From JBGTIS01 sp041745535 (GTDB lineage Bacteria; Bacteroidota; Bacteroidia; Cytophagales; Cyclobacteriaceae), in contig JBGTIS010000261.1 in NCBI GenBank assembly GCA_041745535.1, positions 1 through 64,000 on the forward strand: 64,000 nt of DNA. The letters are read 5' to 3'. The notes below the pieces were generated by a model. It saw nothing but the letters and a program-made list of their open reading frames with translations, searched no databases and was not told the origin of the DNA. Positions 16,924-27,500 of this stretch are shown piece by piece (position 1 is the first letter of the stretch; every line of letters starts with the position of its first letter). The position numbers and the translations under genes were made by a program.

Positions 16924-19900
16924 ATGTTGAAGCCTACTTATCGCGCAACCCTACTTCTCTTGTTATTTTGTTTGCTTTCGCAAACCCACCATATCTTTGC
17001 CCAGAAAAAGAGTCTGGAAGAAGTTTTTGTTACGTTACAGGCTAACAATGAAAAACTCACCACGGTGTTTGAGCAAATTGAGCAGCTCACCGATTTCAGG
17101 TTTTCCTATAACACCGCTGTTATTAACGCTAAAGTACGTATCACGATTTCCATACAAAATCAGTCTTTGGCAGCAGTACTCAATGAGATAGGCCAAGCCA
17201 AGAATCTGGCTTTCAAAAGAATCAGTGAAAGCATCGTGGTGTATCCAAGATCAGATTCCCAGCCTGTGTACCATGATGGATCACTAAAAACCAGTAACCT
17301 GAAAGAGGTTGCCGGAAAAATTATAGCGCAGGATGATAATTCACCTTTACCCGGGGTTAATGTAATGGTTAAGGGTACCAATATGGGAACTACTACCGAT
17401 GCGCAGGGAAAGTTTTTTATTCGCATGCCTGAAAACGCGGTACTGCAAATCAGCTCAATCGGATTTAAAACCCAGAAGGTGGAGCCAGGTAATCGAAGTA
17501 CAATAACTATTGTATTGGAACCTGATATGGCCGAGTTAGAGGAAATTGTTGTGATTGGCTATGGCGCTGTTAAAAAAAGTGATCTTACCGGTGCGGTAGC
17601 TTCTGTTTCAGGTGAAGATCTGAAAAGTGTTGCGGTTGCCTCAATAGACCAGGGCATTCAGGGGCGGGCGCCCGGCGTTTATGTTACTTCGGCCTCCGGC
17701 GCTCCCGGTGGGGCAGTCACGGTTCGCATCAGGGGCGGGAATTCAATAAACAGCGGCAATGAGCCCTTGTATGTAATTGACGGTTTTCCTATTTATAGCG
17801 ACAATTCACAAGTTATGGCACCCTCTACCGGTTACCCTACCTATGCTCCGCCCAATGCGCTTTCTTTTCTTAATCCTAACGATATTGAGTCTATCGAAGT
17901 CCTTAAAGATGCTTCTTCTACCGCTATTTATGGTTCCCGGGGTGCCAATGGTGTGGTACTTATTACCACAAAGCGGGGAAGCGCGGGTGGTTCAAAAATC
18001 ATCTATGATGCTTATCTTGGTATGCAGCAAATTAATCACAAGATTGATTTGCTGAACGGACAGGAATGGGCCGCCTTTCACAATAAAGCCAGTGAACTGG
18101 ATAATACTCCATTGGTATATAATGGCGTGGATTTTTCCTTACCAGAAGAAATCGGGGCAGGTACCGATTGGCAGGAAGAAATTTTTCGGATAGCACCCGT
18201 ACAAAATCATCAGCTTTCATTTGTTGGCGGTACTGAGGCTGTAAAGTATGCGGTTTCATTAAATTATTTTGATCAGCAGGGGATTGTTTTGGGCTCTGGT
18301 TATCAACGGGGTACGCTTCGTACTAATTTAGATATTACTCCCTTGAACCGGCTGAAATTTGGCACAGGTCTGATTTATTCCTATGGCATCAATAACATAG
18401 TACAGGCCGAATCAAATAATACGGGGCAAAAGCAGGGCATGATTGGTTCCGCGTTGTTTAATACAGCCTATGCGCCTGTGTATAATGAAAACGGTGATTT
18501 TTTTACTTATAGAGATGTGCCCATCGATGCGTCTTACCGGTTTCAGGATAACCCCGTGGCATTGGGTAAAATTTCTAAGGATCGGGGTATCACCAACCGT
18601 TTTCTGGGTAATGTGTTTGGTGAATATGCTCTGACTGATGATTTGATCAATAAAATTTCGCTGGGTGCTGATTTGCTTACAGGTACCAGGCATACCTACT
18701 TCCCAATTTTTACCAGAATAGGAGATTTGAATGAAGGATTGGCTTCACAAGGCACCCGTACCCTTACTTCATGGCTATTTGAAAATACACTCAAATATAA
18801 CAAAGCCTTTGGCAATGGTCATGAGATTGATGTGGTATCAGGTTTTACTTACCAGCAGCAGATCAACTTCAGCAATCAGATAACCAACAAACAATTTATC
18901 AATGATATTTTAGAAGATAACAACATCAATGTAGGCGCACAACCAGATGCTCCCTTTTCTAATAAGTCAAAGTGGCAACTTGCTTCGTGGCTTGGCAGGA
19001 TTAACTATACAATCGCGGATAAATATTTGTTTACCCTCAGTGGACGTGCCGACGGCTCATCGAGGTTTGGTAAAGGTAACAAATGGGCCTTTTTCCCTTC
19101 CGTAGCAGGCGCATGGCGTATTTCTGATGAGCCTTTTCTGCAAAATAGTTCCTATCTTTCTTTTCTTAAATTAAGATTCAGTTACGGAATTACCGGAAAC
19201 ACGGAAATACCAGTGTATCAGTCGTTAGCCAGGCTCGAGGTTGATAACTATACGGTGAATGGAAGCATTGCTACGGGTATTACGCCCCGATCTATCGGCA
19301 ATCCTGATTTGCGGTGGGAAACCACAAGCATGCTGAATGTAGGCCTGGATGCTGGTATATTTGAAAACCGGTTTACCTTTACGGCCAACTATTACTATAA
19401 CCTCACCAAAGGATTGTTATTTAATTCTGGCATACCTATTACTTCAGGTTTTGCTTATAGCTTCCGCAATGCGGGGAGTTTAGAGAATAAAGGACTGGAA
19501 ATAGGGGTAGAAGCAGATATTTTGGCAGGAATAATAAAGTGGAATACCAGCCTTAATTGGGCAATGAACAGAAATAAAATCTTAGATATTGGTGAAAGTG
19601 AACCCTTTAACGCAGCCAATGTATCACAGGGATTTAATGTGTCGGGTACCCGGGTGGATGTTGGATTACCCATTGGCGCGTTTTGGGGCGCTGTTTCCAA
19701 TGGTATTTACAATACTCAGGAAGAAATTGCCGAAGACCCCTGGGCTAATAAAAATGGATTGGGATATTACCGGTACAAAGACCTGAATGGCGACGGTTTG
19801 TTCAATGCGGCTGATAATACAATGATTGGCGATCCTAATCCTGACTTTGTGTGGTCGTGGAACAATAGCATTACATTGAAAAACTTTGATTTTAATTTGT

Positions 19901-20334
19901 TTGTCAATGCCGTTCAGGGAGCTGATGTGTTCAATCCACATTATGTCTGGCTTGCCAGTCAGCGGCCCAGCCATTCTAATCTGCTGAAGGTTACTACCGA
20001 AGATACCTGGTCGCCGGAAAATACTGATGCCGTATATGGCAGGGCTACTCTCGGTAATAATGGTACTTATGAAGTTTCCGACCGGATGGTTTTCAATGGG
20101 TCCTATCTGCGGGTACGGAATATAACGGTTGGATATACATTTCCGGTGCAGCGAGCTTATTTGGAATCTGTCCGCATGTATGTCAGTGGACAGAATTTGC
20201 TTACTTTTTCTCAATATTGGGGGTATGATCCAGAGGTAAATACCTTTGGCCAGGATAACCTGAATCAGGGAATTGATACCAATGCTTATCCCAAAGCAAG
20301 AACTTTGATGATAGGCGCGAATATCAGGTTTTAA
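16924..20334 (+). CDS. SusC/RagA-family TonB-dependent outer-membrane transporter with STN domain
   Basis: 1136 residues. Signal peptide to about 26, then an STN (secretin/TonB N-terminal) domain (about 35-110; FEQIEQLTDFRFSYN), a carboxypeptidase-regulatory-like domain (about 128-200), TonB box EEIVVIGYG, plug domain with PLYVIDGFPIY, ASSTAIYGSRGANGVVLITTKRG, and a long beta-barrel ending in ARTLMIGANIRF. It imports bound oligosaccharide across the outer membrane using TonB energy. The STN domain is what contacts FecR in transenvelope signalling, so this transporter is probably also the sensor. SusD follows after 10 bp. About 9% longer than the second SusC, mainly because of STN. Confidence 0.95.
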   Translation: MLKPTYRATLLLLLFCLLSQTHHIFAQKKSLEEVFVTLQANNEKLTTVFEQIEQLTDFRFSYNTAVINAKVRITISIQNQSLAAVLNEIGQAKNLAFKRISESIVVYPRSDSQPVYHDGSLKTSNLKEVAGKIIAQDDNSPLPGVNVMVKGTNMGTTTDAQGKFFIRMPENAVLQISSIGFKTQKVEPGNRSTITIVLEPDMAELEEIVVIGYGAVKKSDLTGAVASVSGEDLKSVAVASIDQGIQGRAPGVYVTSASGAPGGAVTVRIRGGNSINSGNEPLYVIDGFPIYSDNSQVMAPSTGYPTYAPPNALSFLNPNDIESIEVLKDASSTAIYGSRGANGVVLITTKRGSAGGSKIIYDAYLGMQQINHKIDLLNGQEWAAFHNKASELDNTPLVYNGVDFSLPEEIGAGTDWQEEIFRIAPVQNHQLSFVGGTEAVKYAVSLNYFDQQGIVLGSGYQRGTLRTNLDITPLNRLKFGTGLIYSYGINNIVQAESNNTGQKQGMIGSALFNTAYAPVYNENGDFFTYRDVPIDASYRFQDNPVALGKISKDRGITNRFLGNVFGEYALTDDLINKISLGADLLTGTRHTYFPIFTRIGDLNEGLASQGTRTLTSWLFENTLKYNKAFGNGHEIDVVSGFTYQQQINFSNQITNKQFINDILEDNNINVGAQPDAPFSNKSKWQLASWLGRINYTIADKYLFTLSGRADGSSRFGKGNKWAFFPSVAGAWRISDEPFLQNSSYLSFLKLRFSYGITGNTEIPVYQSLARLEVDNYTVNGSIATGITPRSIGNPDLRWETTSMLNVGLDAGIFENRFTFTANYYYNLTKGLLFNSGIPITSGFAYSFRNAGSLENKGLEIGVEADILAGIIKWNTSLNWAMNRNKILDIGESEPFNAANVSQGFNVSGTRVDVGLPIGAFWGAVSNGIYNTQEEIAEDPWANKNGLGYYRYKDLNGDGLFNAADNTMIGDPNPDFVWSWNNSITLKNFDFNLFVNAVQGADVFNPHYVWLASQRPSHSNLLKVTTEDTWSPENTDAVYGRATLGNNGTYEVSDRMVFNGSYLRVRNITVGYTFPVQRAYLESVRMYVSGQNLLTFSQYWGYDPEVNTFGQDNLNQGIDTNAYPKARTLMIGANIRF

Positions 20335-20344
20335 ATATTGATTT

Positions 20345-21784
20345 ATGAAACACATGTGTAAAATGATACTGGTTTGTACCGTTGTGCTGGCAAGCTGTAG
20401 CCTAGAGGAAGAACCCTATTCATTTTATTCGCCAGAAAATTTTTATAAGAATAAGAATGATGCTCTGGCAGCACTTATGGCTGCGTATGGTAGCCTGCAA
20501 CGCAACCCGATTCATTTTTTTGTTTTATCAGAAGCACCTACTTATGAGGTAATACTAAGGGGAGTAGACGAAACTGTATTTGACGAGTACACCTGGGAAT
20601 CGAGTACTGAAAACATTTATAGGATGTGGGATTTTTCGTATACAGGCATCAACCGCGCCAATGTAGTGATAAACCGGGTTCCGCAAACACCAAATCTCAA
20701 ACCGGAAACCGCTAATCTGATTTTAGGCGAAGCCCGGTTTCTGCGGGCGCTTTTTTATTTTAACCTCGTTCGTTTCTTTGGTAATGTGCCCCTTCAGGTA
20801 GAAGAAACCACATCACTTGACAACCTGTATCCTGATAATAAAAATACCGCGGCGCTGGTTTGGCAACAAATTATTGAGGATCTCAGTTTTGCTGAAGCCC
20901 ATTTGCCGGCCACCCGCATAGATGTTGAAAAGGGTAGGGCTACCCGTTGGGCTGCTACAGGCTTTTTGGCTAAAGTGTACCTGCAACAGTCAGGCTTGTC
21001 GGCCTTTAATCCCGTATCAGAAAAATGGGGCATTCAGGGAATAGACGAATGGGAACTGGTACTAAGTAAAACTCAGGAGATTATTCAAAGCCAGCAGTTT
21101 GTACTTCTTTCCAATTACAATGAGGTATTTGATATAGAATTTAATGATGAAAGACTGTTTGAAATACAGTTTATGGCAGGTAACAACGAAGGACAAAACC
21201 TGACCCAGTACACTACTCCCGATGGTGCACTGGTGGGTCCGGGCTATGGCGTAAGCGGATTAACACCGCTATTTTATAGTGAATGGGATACCTTGGATTA
21301 TCGGTATAAAAGAACTTTACTTACAGCGTATTATAGTACTTTTAATTCCGATTTCATTACGTATCCCGGTCAGTTGGAATTTCCTTATTGTGGTAAATAC
21401 AGGATTCAGGATGGCATAGGTGCAGACAATGGATCAAACATTACTTTATTGCGGTATGCCGATGTGCTGCTAATGGATTCGGAGGCTGCTAACGAAGCTG
21501 GAACGGGCGATCCTTACTTCGGTGTAAATCTGGTGAGGGCACGTGCCGGTCTGCCCCCGTTGGCCGGTCTCTCTAAAGAAGATCTGCGCAAAGCCATACG
21601 AAAAGAAAGGCGGTTTGAACTAACCCTTGAATTTAATGGCTTTTTTGATATGCAGCGATGGGGCACCATTGATACAGAGGCCGCCAAATCGGGATATGCT
21701 ACTGACAATAGCCATTACGTTTATCCCATTCCCGAAAGAGAAACTAATATCAATCCGAACCTGATTCAGAATGAAAGCTATTGA
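20345..21784 (+). CDS. SusD/RagB-family surface glycan-binding lipoprotein
   Basis: 479 residues. The signal ends in VVLASC, so Cys18 or so is lipidated; acidic residues right after it (SLEEEP) resemble the surface-export signal of Bacteroidota lipoproteins. The RagB/SusD fold is seen in FYKNKNDALAALMAAYG, YTGINRANVVINRVPQ, EARFLRALFYFNLVRFFG, TRWAATGFLAKVYLQ and the C-terminal LLRYADVLLMDSEAANE ... RKERRFELTLEFNGFFDMQRWG. It forms the lid of the upstream SusC barrel and delivers glycan. A stem-loop covers the stop codon. Confidence 0.95.
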   Translation: MKHMCKMILVCTVVLASCSLEEEPYSFYSPENFYKNKNDALAALMAAYGSLQRNPIHFFVLSEAPTYEVILRGVDETVFDEYTWESSTENIYRMWDFSYTGINRANVVINRVPQTPNLKPETANLILGEARFLRALFYFNLVRFFGNVPLQVEETTSLDNLYPDNKNTAALVWQQIIEDLSFAEAHLPATRIDVEKGRATRWAATGFLAKVYLQQSGLSAFNPVSEKWGIQGIDEWELVLSKTQEIIQSQQFVLLSNYNEVFDIEFNDERLFEIQFMAGNNEGQNLTQYTTPDGALVGPGYGVSGLTPLFYSEWDTLDYRYKRTLLTAYYSTFNSDFITYPGQLEFPYCGKYRIQDGIGADNGSNITLLRYADVLLMDSEAANEAGTGDPYFGVNLVRARAGLPPLAGLSKEDLRKAIRKERRFELTLEFNGFFDMQRWGTIDTEAAKSGYATDNSHYVYPIPERETNINPNLIQNESY

Positions 21785-21814
21785 CGGAGGATAGCCTGGG
21801 TATTCCTTCAATAG
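21778..21814 (+). terminator. Stem-loop over the end of the first SusD gene
   Basis: CTATTGA (21778-21784) pairs with TCAATAG (21808-21814), with an inner AGGA/TCCT pairing. There is no clear U-tract, so it may be a weak terminator or an RNA-stabilising end. It would reduce read-through into the GH28-sigma pair. Confidence 0.35.
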
Positions 21815-22023
21815 AACAAATTCATTTTAAAATGTAAAATAAAAGCTATTTGGCAATTGTGGTTTTATTTTTGCCTGTATTTTTTAGTTTTTAATGCAAA
21901 AGGTTACATGGTTTATCGAAATTAAATGCCTTTATAAAAGCTACAACCGACTACCGAGTTTAAAATAATTACGCCTGTACCAGCGCGTTCATTTTTTAAT
22001 TGTTATTTCACATCTTAATTTTT

Positions 22024-23646
22024 ATGCATTCTTTTAACAACAGAAGGCAATTTATTAAATCCGCAGGTATTTCGGGAAGCAGTTTGTTTGCTTTGCCTTT
22101 CCTGACCAACGGCCACCCACCCCACCACCAGCGTGAGGTTCCGCTTGGGCAGTGGGTCAATGTGCTCAGTCATGGCGTAATATCCGATGGTAAAACCAAA
22201 AATACACTAGCGATTAATGAGCTTATCACTAAGGTAAACGCAATAGGAGGGGGTACGCTCTATTTTCCTCCGGGAAATTATCTTACAGGTGCTATTCACC
22301 TGAAAAGTAATATTACCCTGTACCTGGAAGCCGGGGCTACTATTACCTTTAGCGAGCACTTTGACGATTATTTACCCATGGTTCCGTGCCGGTGGCAGGG
22401 TGTGGATGCGGTCAATTTTTCGCCGCTCATATATGCCTATCGCGCGGAAAATATCACCATTACCGGAAGTGGAACCCTGGAAGGTTCAGGGGCTGTGTGG
22501 TGGGATTACATACTAAAAATAAGAAAAGAAAACAGAGAAAATAGCCAGGCACCCCAGTCAAAATGGCAACAGTTATTCTATAAAAACAATAAACCCGAAA
22601 GTCATCAGAGTTTTGGGTTTCAGCGACCTTCCCTTTTACAGGCCTATGAATGCCGCAATGTGCTGATCTATGGGGTGCGATTTCGTAATTCCCCATTCTG
22701 GACTACCCACTTCGTTACCTGCGAAAATGTGGTGGTAGACAGTATCAGCATTTATAATCCCGATTCGCCCAATACCGATGGCATTAATCCGGAATCGTCG
22801 AAAAATGTACGGATAGCCAACTGCCATATACACGTAGATGATGATTGTGTGACCATCAAATCGGGCAAAAATCAGTGGGGGCGCGATCACGCGAAACCCT
22901 GTGAGAATATTACGGTTACCAACTGCGTAATGACCAGCGGCGCGGCCGGAGTTGGTATTGGTAGCGAAATGTCGGCCGGAATCCGGAAAGTAGCGGTATC
23001 CAATTGTGTGTTTGAAGGCACAGGTTCAGGGGTTCATATCAAAACCGTGCGGGGCAGAGGTGGGGTAGTAGAAGATATCCAGATCGCGAACCTGGTAATG
23101 AATAAAATTCCAAAGTTTGCAGCGATCCGCATCAATATGGAATACTGGGAGCAAACAAATCCTGGTCCTGTTTCAGAAGAAACCCCGCGGTTTCAGCACA
23201 TTCATATTAGTAATGTGAGGGGTAACCACCTTAAAAAAGCTATCGAAATTATGGGTCTGGAAGAAATGCATGCCCGGCATATCAGCCTGAGCCAGATCAG
23301 CCTGTCGGCGGCAGAAGGCGTAACCTGCAAGTATGTGGACCATCTGAGTTTGCACGACATAGAGATTGAAAGCGAAGAAGCCAATCCCTGTTTGTTTGAA
23401 AACATCAACGGCCTGGATATTAATGGTATTAAAGTAAATACGGGCCAGCAGGCATTATCAAAAATTGTATTGAAAAACGTGAAACAGGCGATGGTAGCCA
23501 GGTGCGCACATTTCGAGAAAAATACACCTTTTATAAAAATTGAAGGGCGTGATACTCAGGATATACTAATCCTTGACCGGCACCTTTATCAATCAAAAAG
23601 TATTGATGTGGACAGTGATGTTTCTCCTGCTGAAATACAGGGTTAA
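22024..23646 (+). CDS. Tat-exported GH28-family (polygalacturonase-like) protein
   Basis: 540 residues from the ATG at 22024; the longer frame begins at TTG. The N-terminus has a twin-arginine signal (NRRQFIK, then a mild hydrophobic stretch). The body is a right-handed beta-helix of GH28. Catalytic landmarks: NTDG (Asp252) and DDDC (Asp272-274) are present, but the GHG motif reads GAAG (306-309) and the RIK motif reads HIK (338-340); RGRGG follows as usual. GH28 enzymes cleave galacturonan or related uronic-acid links by inversion using these Asp residues. Loss of the conserved His and Arg suggests a different subsite or altered activity. The stop codon overlaps the sigma gene start (TAATG), so the two are likely coupled. 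Confidence 0.85.
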   Translation: MHSFNNRRQFIKSAGISGSSLFALPFLTNGHPPHHQREVPLGQWVNVLSHGVISDGKTKNTLAINELITKVNAIGGGTLYFPPGNYLTGAIHLKSNITLYLEAGATITFSEHFDDYLPMVPCRWQGVDAVNFSPLIYAYRAENITITGSGTLEGSGAVWWDYILKIRKENRENSQAPQSKWQQLFYKNNKPESHQSFGFQRPSLLQAYECRNVLIYGVRFRNSPFWTTHFVTCENVVVDSISIYNPDSPNTDGINPESSKNVRIANCHIHVDDDCVTIKSGKNQWGRDHAKPCENITVTNCVMTSGAAGVGIGSEMSAGIRKVAVSNCVFEGTGSGVHIKTVRGRGGVVEDIQIANLVMNKIPKFAAIRINMEYWEQTNPGPVSEETPRFQHIHISNVRGNHLKKAIEIMGLEEMHARHISLSQISLSAAEGVTCKYVDHLSLHDIEIESEEANPCLFENINGLDINGIKVNTGQQALSKIVLKNVKQAMVARCAHFEKNTPFIKIEGRDTQDILILDRHLYQSKSIDVDSDVSPAEIQG

Positions 23647-24251
23647 TGGGCGTGCTATCAGTTCAAAATAATAGTGAGGCAAATATTAAACTAAAGCATA
23701 TGCAAGGTACGGCAACCATTGTAAACAAGTTAAAACAGGGAGATGAACAGGCCTTTCGAACCATGTACGAAAGATACCATCCTGAATTATATCGCTATTC
23801 CATGAAATTTGTACGGGCCGATGAAGCCGCTAAAGAAATGGTACAAAACGTATTTATACAGGTATGGCGCAACCGCCGCAAACTGAACCCCGGGCTTTCC
23901 TTTCAGGCCTATCTGTTTAAAATTGCCAGAAATGAAAATTTTAAATACCTGAAACTTATTACCCACGAAACATTGTCGCGGCAGGAACTGTCGCGGCACG
24001 CTCTGGCTACCTATATGCCCGTAAGAAACGATGATGTGTTTGATGAATATCAGCTTATTGGCCGGAAAGCCATTGAACAATTGCCGCCAAAACGAAGGCT
24101 TGTTTTTGAAATGGTACAGGAAGGGTTAACCCACGAAGAAGTTGCCAGGGAACTGGGAATTTCAATCCATACGGTACGTTCCCAATTATTAAAAGGTACG
24201 CTGGCCGTCAAACAATATCTTTCGCGGTATCTGGGCATTGTTCTATCATAA
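23646..24251 (+). CDS. ECF sigma-70 factor, Bacteroidota FecR-partner type
   Basis: 201 residues from the ATG overlapping the GH28 stop; an alternative ATG at 23700 gives 183 residues, nearer the family norm. Region 2 (YERYHPELYRYSMKFV ... AAKEMVQNVFIQVWRNR) and region 4 (AIEQLPPKRRLVFEMVQEGLTHEEVARELGISIHTVRSQL) are complete. This type directs RNA polymerase to SusCD-type operons when released by FecR. The only FecR in view is at 15711, upstream of the first SusC, so sigma and anti-sigma flank the first half of the locus. Position at the end of that transcript would give positive feedback. Confidence 0.93.
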   Translation: MGVLSVQNNSEANIKLKHMQGTATIVNKLKQGDEQAFRTMYERYHPELYRYSMKFVRADEAAKEMVQNVFIQVWRNRRKLNPGLSFQAYLFKIARNENFKYLKLITHETLSRQELSRHALATYMPVRNDDVFDEYQLIGRKAIEQLPPKRRLVFEMVQEGLTHEEVARELGISIHTVRSQLLKGTLAVKQYLSRYLGIVLS

Positions 24252-24573
24252 CGCGACTAGGAAACCATTTAAAATTTTTTAATATAATCACAATAAGTAT
24301 ATATGAATATTTAATCAATTAGGGAATACGTTAAATATATCGCAAATATTTTTTTCTTAGTAATTACCTTAACCTATTTTAAGATATACTATACAGAAGG
24401 GTACATTTTAATTTAACCACTGCCACAAAAATACTTACACCTCATTAGGCTATTGCTTAGCCCTGTATTGCCTGGTACCCAAATTTCTCTTACGGATAAG
24501 ACTTTCTCTGCCACAATGTTTTCTGATTGTGACGGGCGATTTTTTTATATTCTTAACCCAAATTTTTTAATGT
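24252..24573. other. 322-bp intergenic region before the second SusC
   Basis: AT-rich, no gene and no exact TAnnTTTG box. It should contain the promoter of the second SusCD pair, possibly read by the ECF sigma just upstream. TTCTGATTGTGACGGGCG near 24522-24540 is the GC-richest patch close to the start, but no known motif can be named. Confidence 0.4.
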
Positions 24574-27500
24574 ATGAACGCGTATTTATTTTTTTATCTG
24601 AAAAACAGTAAAAGGCATGTGGGAATAATGCTCATCATGCTATTGCTTACAGGTAGTATTTCCGCACCGGCAGCAGCGGTTGTGGTAATTCCTGAAAAAA
24701 GCATTTCGGGTCGGGTAACTGATGAAAATGGAGAACCGATGCCCGGTGTCAATATCCTGGTAAAAAGCACGAGTATTGGTACCATTTCCGATGTAGAGGG
24801 CCGATACAAACTTATGGTACCCGATAATACCACTACCCTCGTTTTTTCATCAGTGGGTTATATCGCCAAGGAAATTGACATTACCGGGCGATCTACCATT
24901 GATTTGAAAATGGAGCAGGATGTAACTGCCCTTTCAGAAGTGGTGGTAATTGGTTACGGTTCTGTCAGGAAAAGTGACCTGACGGGAGCGGTTTCTTCTG
25001 TTTCTTCCGAAGAACTGGAAAGGGTTCCGATTACTTCCCTGGATCAGGGTTTATCGGGTCGGGTACCGGGTGTAATGGTAACCCAGGCTTCTGCCGCACC
25101 AGGAGGGGGCATCAGTGTACGCATCCGGGGTGGTAACTCTATCAACAGTGGCAATGAACCGCTGTATGTGATCGATGGATTTCCTATTTATAGCGACAAC
25201 GGAGAGTCATCCGTATACAGCGGAGCCTATAATGGCACTTCTTCACCCAACGCTTTGTCTACCATCAGTCCCGATGATATCGAGTCTATTGAGATTTTAA
25301 AAGATGCCTCTGCCACCGCTATTTACGGATCAAGGGGTGCCAACGGGGTGGTGCTGATTACTACCAAGCGGGGTAAAGAAGGTGCGCCACAGGTAAATTA
25401 TAATGCTTACTTTGGCATGCAGAAAGTAGCGAAGAAATTAGACCTGCTCAACGGACAGGAATATGCGGAACTGGTTAATCAGGCGAATATCAACGAGGGT
25501 GAGCCGGTTACTTTCGACGGCGTGGTAAACCCGTTACCATCCGAATTGGGAGAAGGAACCGACTGGCAGGACGAGGTATTCAGAACCGCGTATCAGCAAA
25601 ACCATCAGGTGAGCGTTTCCGGCGGAAGCAGCAATACCCGCTATAGCGCTTCGGCCAACTACTACGATCAGAAGGGAATTGTAATTGGCTCTCGTTTTCA
25701 AAGGGCATCTGTCCGGATGAATATGGACACAGATATTACCAAAAAGCTGAAGTTAGGTATAAACCTCAAATACAGCCGCTCGGTGGGGCATATCGCCCAA
25801 TCAGAGTCCAGTAATACCGGAGCTACCATGGGCTTAATTGGCAGTGCCATTCAGGATGTTCCCGTATTTCCGGTTTATAAAGAGGATGGTAGCTTTTTTT
25901 CCCAGCCCGACATTCCGCCCGACATGAATTTCAGGCATCAGGAAAACCCAGTTGCCCTGGCGCTTACCGGAAAAGACATCAATACCTCGAATCGTTTCCT
26001 GGGTAATATGTATTTGGATTATACCATTCTGGATGGCCTTTCGCTGAATTTTAGTTTTGGTACCGATTTGTTTGAAAGTCGCAGAAACGTATACTTTCCA
26101 CGGGGAACCCGGGTAGGAGACCGGGATAATGGTTATGCCATGCAGGGACTAATTAACAAAACTTCCTGGCTGAGCGAAAACACCATTACCTATAAAAAAG
26201 ATTTTAACGAAAATCATCGCCTCAATATGGTGGCTGGCGTTACCTGGCAGGAAGAGGTTCGACTGGGAAATAAAGTGGAAGCCACCAATTTTATCAACGA
26301 TATTTTGCAGGATAATAAACTGAGTGCGGGTGCCGTTCCGGGTATTCCCAATTCATTTAAAAGCAAATGGCAGATTGGTTCTGTGCTGGGCCGTATCAAT
26401 TACGCTTTGTATAATAAATATCTGTTTACCTTCAGTGGTCGTGCCGATGGCTCTTCCCGGTTTGGTGCTGGCAACAAATGGGCATTTTTCCCCTCAGTAG
26501 CCCTGGCCTGGCGGATGATAGAGGAAGACTTTCTACAGCGCGGCAAGGTGTTCTCTGATTTGAAATGGCGAGCCAGTTATGGTATTACCGGCAACACCCA
26601 AATCAACGTGTACCAGTCGCAAGCTACGCTGGGCATCAGTAATTATGCTATTGGCAACCAGATGGTGGTGGGCATTGGTCCGGCATCAGTAGCCAATCCT
26701 GATTTGAAATGGGAAACTACTACCATGTACAACGCCGGGTTAGACGTGGGTATGTTTGAAAACCGCCTTACCCTGACGGCCGACTATTATTATAATCTTA
26801 CCGAAGACCTGCTGATGGAAGTGGTGCTTCCCAGAAGTTACGGCTTTAAATCGTCGTTCCGAAATAGCGGGGAACTGAGAAACTATGGCGTTGAGATAGG
26901 CGTGAATGCCCATATTCTGACCGGAAAACTAAAATGGGAAAGCAATGTGAACTGGTCGATGAACCGGAACGAGATTCTGAAATTAGGGAGTGAGCCTTTC
27001 TATGCCCGTAATATTGGTGGTATCAATGGTGCCTACATCGCTGAAGGCTATCCTTTGGGCGTTTGGTATGGCGCGGTTACGAATGGGATTTATCAGAATC
27101 TGGACCAGATCGCGGAAGATCCCTGGGCGAAAGAAAAAGATCTGGGGACGGTTCGTTTTGTGGATGTAAGTGGTGATGGGGATTTTGATGAACTGGCTGA
27201 CCGGGCTATTATTGGCGATCCAAATCCTGATTTTATCTGGGGATGGAATAATAATTTTACCTTTAAGAATTTTGAACTCAACGTATTTATCAACGGCGTG
27301 CAGGGGAATGAAATTATCAGTCCGCAACTGCGGTTTACCGGCAACGTTCGGCCTCGGGTTTCTAATCAGGTCAGAGAATTTGTAACCAATGCCTGGACCG
27401 CCGAAAATCCGAATACCAATACGCCAAAAGCTACTTCGGGCAACAATGGCAGATTGGAATATTCAGACTTCTTTATTTACGACGGCTCATTTATCAGGTT

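Noticed and set aside
19666..20355. 229-codon minus-strand open frame inside the first SusC
   Set aside because: Antisense to highly conserved SusC C-terminal coding sequence; no family motif.
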